The notes below the pieces were generated by a model, which had not been told where the DNA came from, searched no databases, and saw only the letters and a list, made by a program, of their open reading frames with translations. Shown one piece after another: positions 58,014-64,000 of a stretch of 64,000 nucleotides of DNA. This DNA is from Sesamum alatum (lineage: Eukaryota > Streptophyta > Magnoliopsida > Lamiales > Pedaliaceae): NCBI GenBank assembly GCA_034509735.1, contig JACGWO010000005.1, positions 36,734,479 to 36,798,478 on the forward strand, in the 5' to 3' direction. The position numbers and the translations under genes are program-made. Each line of letters begins with the position of its first letter. The first letter of the stretch is position 1.

Positions 58014-61000
58014 ACCCTCCTGCATTTTTAGTTCCTTGTCCCCAAGGATCGAAATCAGGAAACCTTGCAGCTATAGCATGATAATCCTCCCAAGTCGCTT
58101 GTTCAGGAGAAGCATGGGACCATTGCACCAGAATCTGAGCAACACCAACATTCTTTCTAGGTACTAACCTCCGAGCTAAGATAGCTATAGGATACACCTT
58201 GTACACTTCCTCAGCAAACTCTGGTAGCTCCTTGGAGGGAAAGTACTTTGCTCCTATCTTCTTCTTCAACAAGGACACATGGAATACAAGATGTATTCTG
58301 GAATCAGGAGGAAGTGCTAGCCTATAAGCAACCTTCCCTATTTTCTCCAACACTTTATAAGGCCCAAAATATTTCACAGATAACTTCAACTGCCTCCTCA
58401 ATGCAATAGAAGTTTGCTTGTAAGGTTGTAGTTTGAGAAAAACTTCATCCCTTACCTCAAACTCTCTTTCAGACCTCTTCTTATCAGCAAAAAACTTCAT
58501 TCTATGCTGGCCCTGATGCAAATTTTCTTTCAAAGAGTTGAGTAATCTTGACCTTCTTTTGCATCAATTCCTCTACTTCAGAGTGGTAACTCTGTAAGTA
58601 AGGCCCTATAGTCAATTGATGAGGGGAATATCCATACAAAGCTTGAAAAAGAGTGGCTTTTAAACCTGTATGGAAATTGGTGTTGAACCAAAACTCAGCA
58701 AGAGTAATCCACTGTGCCCATTTCTTTGGATGCTGGTGGCACATGCGCCTCAGGTAATTCTCAAGACATTGGTTCACTCTCTCAGTTTGACCATCACTCT
58801 GTGGATGGTATGCTGAAGACATATCCAAAGACACCCCTACCAAACTGAATAACTCCTTCCAGAACCTGCTGATGAATACCTTATCCCTGTCAGATACAAT
58901 ACTGACTGGCAACCCATGTAATTTATAGATGTGATCAAAGAAAACCCTTGCAATAGAAGCAGCTGTGTAGGGGTGTTTAAGTGCCAGAAAATGAGAGTAT
59001 TTAGTAAGTCTGTCAACAATCACAATGATTGAATCCTTTCCTTTTGAATTGGGCAACCCTTCTATGAAATCCATGGATATGCAAGACCATGCTTGGTCAG
59101 GAATTGGTAGAGGTTGAAGTAGCCCAGGATAAGCACTGTTATCATGTTTAGCCCTCTGACAGATTTCACATTCCTTAACCCATCTGTGAACTTCTTCTCT
59201 TAGTGTAGGCCAATAGAAGAGTGGTTTAACCCTTTGATATGTTCTATTCATCCCTGAGTGTCCCCCTAGAGCTGAATCATGAAAGAATTTAATGAGTCTT
59301 TCCCTGATCTCTCCATGACTGCCAACACAAATCCTACCTCCTCTTCTCAGTATCCCTGACTCAATGGTGTAGTCAGGATAGGCTTGTGCATCCACTGCTT
59401 TAGCTTGGATGATAGTTTGGAATAAGGTATTTCTTTCATAGCTTTTCTGTAACTCTTGCATCCACAGTGGTATCTGTGTGGATATAGCATTAGATTGAGC
59501 TTCAATAGTTCCATGCTCAATCCTAGATAAAGCATCAGCAGCCCTATTTGAATTCCCTTTTTTATACTGAACTTCATAGCTAAGTCCCAGTAGTTTGGTC
59601 ACCCCCTTCTGTTGTAGGATTGAATCAATCCTTTGATCCAACAAATACTTCAGACTCTTCTGATCAGTCTTGATAATGAAGTGGTTTCCTTGGAGATAGT
59701 GTCTCCATTTAGAAACAGCTAATAAGAGTGCTAGGAATTCCTTCTCATAGGTGGATAACCCCAGATTTTTCTGAGCAAGAGCCTTGCTTAGATAAGCTAT
59801 AGGTCTCCCCTACTGCATTAAGACTGCTCCAGTTCCCTTACCACTTGCATCTGTCTCCACTATAAAGGACTTAGAGAAATCTGGGAGGGCCAATACAGGT
59901 GCAGTGGTCATAACTTCCTTTAGCCTTTCAAAAGGCTACCTCACCTTCTTCATTCCATATGAATCCTTCCTTCTTTAACAATGTGGTGAGGGATTTACTG
60001 ATCACTCCATAACCTTTGATGAATTTCCTGTAATACCCTGTCAATCCCAGGAAACCCCTTAGTGCTTTGACAGTAGTTGGAATTGGCCAGTTCCTCATAC
60101 AATATATCTTTTTGGGGTCTGTGGCCACTCCTTCATGGGATATGATGTGGCCCAGATATTCTATCTGTGGTTGGGCAAAAGAGCACTTGCTCTTCTTGGC
60201 ATAGAGCTGATGCTTCCTCAGAACATCCAACACAGTTCTTAAATGCAGTATGTGATCATTCAAACTTTTGCTATAGATCAGAATATCATCAAAGAATACC
60301 AATACAAATTTTCTGAGAAAGGGTTCAAAAACCTGGTTCATCAAGGCTTGAAATGTTGAAGGAGCATTGCAGAGTCCAAAAGGCATAACCAGGAACTCAT
60401 AATTTCCACTGTGAGTGATGAAACTAGTTTTGGATATATCTTCCTTTTTTCATCCTGATCTGGAAGTAACCAGATCTCAGATCCACCTTGGTGAAGTATC
60501 TGGATCCATGAAGCTCATCAAGTAGTTCATCTATGATAGGAATAGGGAACTTATGTTTCACTGTCAGCTTGTTGAGGTATCTGTAATCAACACAAAGTCT
60601 CCAACCACCATCCTTCTTCTTTACTAGTAGAACTGGAGAGGCAAAAGAACTCTGGCTAGTTCTAATAATCCCACACTTTAACATTTCTCTAACAATGTTC
60701 TCAATCTCAGTCTTTTGGCCATAAGCATATCTGTAGGGGTGCTGTTTTCTTGGAATAGCATCAGGAACCAATTCAATGTTATGTTCAATGGACCTTTCAG
60801 GGAGTAGGCTCTTGGGCTCCTGGAATACCTCTTCATACTGCAGTAAGAGGTTCATAATCTTGGGGTTCTGGGCTCCTGGTTCTTCTGAGGTATTAGCAGC
60901 AAACAATTGTCCAAATATACCATAAGGTTTCCTCCCTAGTAACTTACTCAGGGAATTCGCTGACATCAAACTGAGATCAGTTTTCTGAGGTAGGGTGTTT

Positions 61001-62521
61001 AATACAACCTTCTTGCCCTTTAGGTTGACAATCACTGTGAGTTGGTGAAAGTCTAATCCCACAGGGTTGTGGGCTCCTAACCAATCACATCCCAACACAA
61101 AGTCACATCCCCTAAGCTTCAACGCCCTCACTGGATAGGTGAATTGGTGTCCTTGTATTTCCCAGCTGAGTTTGGGACATACCACTCTACTTATCAGTCT
61201 GTATCCATCAGCTACACTTACTGCCATGGGTGAAGTGTACTCAGTTTTTACCCCTAAAGCCCTGACGACCTTCTCATCAATGAAGCTATGGGTACTACCA
61301 CTGCCAATCAAAATGTGAATCTCCTTGCTATCAATTATCCCCTTGACTCTTAGGGAGCCACTGCCAATGTTCCCACACATAGCATGCAATGAGATGGTAA
61401 TGTCTTCTTCTTCAATATCTTCATTCAGCTCTTCCTGTTGGCTAGTGTCCTCTCGATACTCTTTAAGCTCTTCCTCACTCATCAGCATATAAGAATACCT
61501 CTCATTGCATTTATGCCCCCGGTACAAAGATCTCATCACAGTTGTAACATAAATTTTTCTCCTTTCTGAACCTTAGTTCATCCTCATTCAACAGCCTCCT
61601 TGGATAAGGATTATCATTTTTGGTTCTTATCTTAGGTCTGAAGGATGGTTTATAAGGTGGTGCTTTGTTTTGAGGTTTAGGGATGGGCCTGTTTTGATTA
61701 TACCTCTGATTCCCTTGAGCCTTCTTGATAACAGATCTCATGGCATCCTGCTGTTTCCTAGCCAGAACCACTGTCTGGTTCATATTTGAGGATCTCATGC
61801 TAGCTACATACCCTTTTATCTCTTCCTTGAGCCCACTAATAAATTTCATCGTGAAAAATTCTTCATCTAGGTTCTTGGTAAATATGCGCATTGGTTCCTC
61901 CATATCTTCTAGTTGCTTTAGATACTTATCCACCTCATTGGTTTGTTCCAATCTGTTGAACTCTGAAACCACTTTTTCATAATCCAGATTCTCAAATCTC
62001 TCCAGAACAGCTACCACCAGTTCATTCCAGGTCGGTATTCCTCTTTTTTCCACTTGGTTGTGGTACCATCTTTCTGCTCTTCCTTCCATGTAAACTGCAG
62101 CTAGTAGAACCTTTTGATCTTCTGGTATAGGTATCATGCTGAAATACCTCAAACACCTTCTAATCTACGTTCTAGCTTCCTTTCCATTGAAGAGGGGAAA
62201 TTCCATGCAATGTGAAGTACTGTAGGTTGCAGCATTGTGGGTGTTTGTGTTCTCATTCACATTGGCAGGTTGATAAGCTGCCCTAGAGGAAGACCCTCTT
62301 TCTGCAAATGCGGGTGGACCTTCTCCCAATATAGATTTGTCTCTGTTGTAAATATGCAGCTGTTCTGCCAAACTTTGGAGCTGTTGCTGCATGGCTGAGA
62401 TAACACTTTCCATGCCCAAGACCACAGATTGCAGTCCATCATGTGCTTCTCCTAGCTTATCCAACCTAACATGAACCTGCTCCTCACCAGCTTGCCTTCT
62501 AGCTCTTTCCTCAACAACCAT
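58000..62521 (-). pseudogene. Degenerate gag-pol of the chromovirus
   Basis: Open stretches in order: 62521-62165 and 62152-61511 (gag, ending in a CCHC knuckle start CYNC), 61539-60424 (protease and N-terminal RT, LVKKKDGGWRLCVDYR), 60386-59928 (RT catalytic FFDDIL), about 59925-59645 (RNase H-like), 59644-58502 (integrase with GHSGMNRTYQRVK..CEICQRAK zinc finger and DFIEG / YHPQSDGQTERVN catalytic core) and 58533-58000 (integrase tail and chromo-like domain, with VQWSHASPEQATWE). Breaks: TAG at 62167-62165; frameshifts near 61516-61520 (C run), 60441-60450, 59928-59931 and 58530-58538; TAG at 59812-59810. The protease active-site triplet reads GSG instead of DSG (codon 61305-61303). All proteins would be non-functional from this copy. 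Confidence 0.9.
58014..58025 (-). other. Polypurine tract
   Basis: On the minus strand the bases just before the 3' LTR read ATGCAGGAGGGT, a purine-rich primer for plus-strand DNA synthesis in LTR elements. Confidence 0.6.
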
Positions 62522-62596
62522 AAGTTCAGTTCTTTTGGATTTCTTGAGCTTCCTTCAATCTAGTACCCTCAGCCATTTCTTAGAATCCGAGGATCG

Positions 62597-62614
62597 TATG
62601 GCTCTGAGGCCAAA
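62597..62614 (-). other. Primer-binding site, initiator Met tRNA type
   Basis: Directly after the 5' LTR (minus strand) the text is TTTGGCCTCAGAGCCATA. It resembles the usual plant TGGTATCAGAGCC (initiator-methionine tRNA 3' end) with two changed bases. Confidence 0.65.
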
Positions 62615-63154
62615 TGTAAGGTTCTTGATGATTTTCTAAGATTAATGAGAGAGTAGGGAAGGAGAAGAAGAAGATAGAATAGGGAAGAAGAGAATAGGAA
62701 GAAGAGAGAGAAGCTGAAACTTTTAATTTTCATTCATAAAGTCAAAATGCATACAACCCACACCATAAAACCTAATTCCAGCACAAGTTCAAATTACAAA
62801 AAGTGTCTGAAGAGCATTAAATGAAGTCTGAAAAACTCCAGCTCGCCATTGGTGCAGATGCTGTCAAAAGGAGTCGAACCCCCAGCCTTCGACTCAGCAG
62901 TTCCAGCTTTTCCTTCCTCTTAGCCGACGCGTGTCGCATTGTCGGCCCTTTCCTCTTTCCTCAAAACGCCACCGTTTGAATTAGTATCCGCAATTAGGGA
63001 TTTAGCCCTAATTCCCTAAAAAACGACGTCGCTTCCTGAGCCCTCGCCCCCAATCACATTAAATTCAAAGTTGCCCTGGATCAGACGGTTGTCCTCTTCT
63101 TTGCCTATCGAACGACCCTCTTCTAAAGTCGCGTTTTCATTCAAAAGCGTGACA
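62615..63154 (-). repeat. 5' LTR (minus orientation)
   Basis: 540 bp, TGTAAGGTTC..GCGTGACA on the plus strand; partner of 57476-58013. Promoter and polyadenylation signals are expected here but are not pinpointed. Confidence 0.93.
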
Positions 63155-63159
63155 CCATC

Positions 63160-63355
63160 CCTCCAGCTGACGAGTGTCGGGTGGTCGGCCCCAATTTCCC
63201 CCACAAAGTTACCTAATTAGGGATTCAGCCCTAATTCCCTTCAAAACAACGTCGTCTCCTGAATTCCAGCATTCACTTTGATCGGACAGATGTCTTCTTC
63301 CCTTCATATCCAAAGGTCCTTCTTTAAAGGCGTGGGGTTTCGGCCACCAAACTGG
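63160..63355. repeat. Right part of an older diverged LTR
   Basis: It aligns with the distal half of the young LTR: AATTAGGGATTCAGCCCTAATTCCC, quoted only as AATTAGGGATTCAGCCC, then AACGTCGTCTCCTGA and TTCTTTAAAGGCG. Together with 57217-57475 it forms one old LTR (probably solo) interrupted by the younger element. Confidence 0.75.
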
Positions 63356-64000
63356 AAAAATTGATCAGATTAAAAAATAGAGAAAGAAGACAAAGTGAAT
63401 TGAGAAAAAATGAAAAAGTGAAAAGAATAAGAAAAATAGTCGAGTATAAGGTAAAGAGTAAGAAAATCTCAATTTGTGACCAAAAATTTGGAACCAAAAA
63501 TCTTCCTTCCAATTTGCGACGGATTTTTGTCGATTTTGGGATGGACGACGTCATCTTTGGGTTGGAACAAAACAGGACGGTTTTTCGATGGACATCCCGA
63601 TGCAAAAACTAATTACAATAATTTTTAAAATTCCAATTATGCCAATCCCATTTTAGTCCTTTAACTTTTTAGGGTTCCAAATCATTCCTGTAACTTTTTA
63701 ATTTGCTCAATTTTGGTCCATTTTTTGCCGAATTTTATTTGAACTTGCCGAAAAACGTCACCGGAATTTGATGTGGCATTTTAAATTGGGGCAAGTGATT
63801 TTATTGGCTAATTGTACAAGACATGGCAATTACATAGATTTAATTAAAAAAATAAAATGTGACATGGCATTAGTGGCCAAGGTGGCATTAAGAATTAAGT
63901 TATATTATTTACTAAAATTACAATTATTTGTATTTGAAATAAATAATATTTTTATATTTTTACATTGTTGAATTAAATCATTTTTACTTCAGTTTTTTAA
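63356..64000. other. Spacer and left end of a TIR-like element cut by the window
   Basis: No gene. From about 63620 the text (TGCCAATCCCATTTTAGTCC, TTAACTTTTTAGGG, CAATTTTGGTCC) is of the same style as the arm of the fold-back element at 19 kb. The other end lies beyond the window. Confidence 0.45.

Larger units (their letters stand above)
57476..63154 (-). mobile_element. Ty3/gypsy chromovirus LTR retrotransposon, 5.7 kb
   Basis: LTRs at 57476-58013 and 62615-63154 begin TG and end CA and are nearly identical. A 5-bp duplication CCATC flanks the element (57471-57475 and 63155-63159). Coding order on the minus strand is gag, protease, RT, RNase H, integrase, chromo-like domain, which defines gypsy chromoviruses. 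The compact size suggests the Reina-type clade, an inference. The coding region has at least four frameshifts and two in-frame stops, so the copy cannot encode its own proteins. It landed inside an older related LTR. Confidence 0.95.

Noticed and set aside
62165..62167. Regulated stop-codon readthrough in gag
   Set aside because: The TAG sits inside the capsid-like region rather than at a gag/pol border, and other random breaks follow, so decay is the simpler reading.
1..64000. tRNA, rRNA, CRISPR, operon or phage features
   Set aside because: None were seen; the segment is plant nuclear DNA and no cloverleaf-like or rRNA sequence was recognised by eye.

Overview
This is a eudicot plant nuclear segment. 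It has intron-containing genes with GT..AG junctions, AT-rich spacers, plant-only gene families, a plastid ribosomal protein with a transit peptide, CC-NB-ARC-LRR genes, MULE elements and a Ty3/gypsy chromovirus. An asterid (Lamiales-like) source is a guess from gene flavour only. All exon structures were read by hand from splice sites, frame continuity and family knowledge; no search was run.

Layout. 0.8-18.8 kb is a conserved gene block: an NPGR2-like TPR/calmodulin-binding protein (+, 5 coding exons), plastid ribosomal protein L28 (-, 2 exons) and a U2AF65-like splicing factor (-, 9 coding exons) whose C-terminal UHM is split by a long acidic insert. 19-29.5 kb is a transposon graveyard: near-palindromic elements, several with perfect 9-bp target-site duplications, three of them carrying GC-rich cores. 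30-40.1 kb holds a tandem pair of CC-NB-ARC-LRR paralogues, both broken by single-base lesions. 41.1-42.3 kb has a possible two-exon 31-residue peptide gene. 45.2-48.3 kb is a cyanase gene (-, 4 exons) with a one-base insertion. 51.66-57.21 kb is a 5.5-kb MULE with 62-bp terminal repeats, a perfect 9-bp TSD, a frameshifted FAR1/MULE-type transposase and what looks like a captured exon of a plastid ribosome-hibernation factor (PSRP1). 57.48-63.15 kb is a 5.7-kb gypsy chromovirus (minus orientation, about 540-bp LTRs, TSD CCATC) inserted inside an older diverged LTR.

How it fits together. The host genes are unrelated housekeeping or defence genes, not an operon-like unit. The unifying theme is Mutator-type transposition. 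Small elements throughout carry 9-bp duplications, and the 51.7-57.2 kb element is the one transposase-bearing copy here, although its reading frame is broken. Its ends differ from those of the small elements, so it is not shown to be their source. Four coding loci of host origin or homology (two NLRs, cyanase, captured PSRP1 exon) are damaged or fragmentary.
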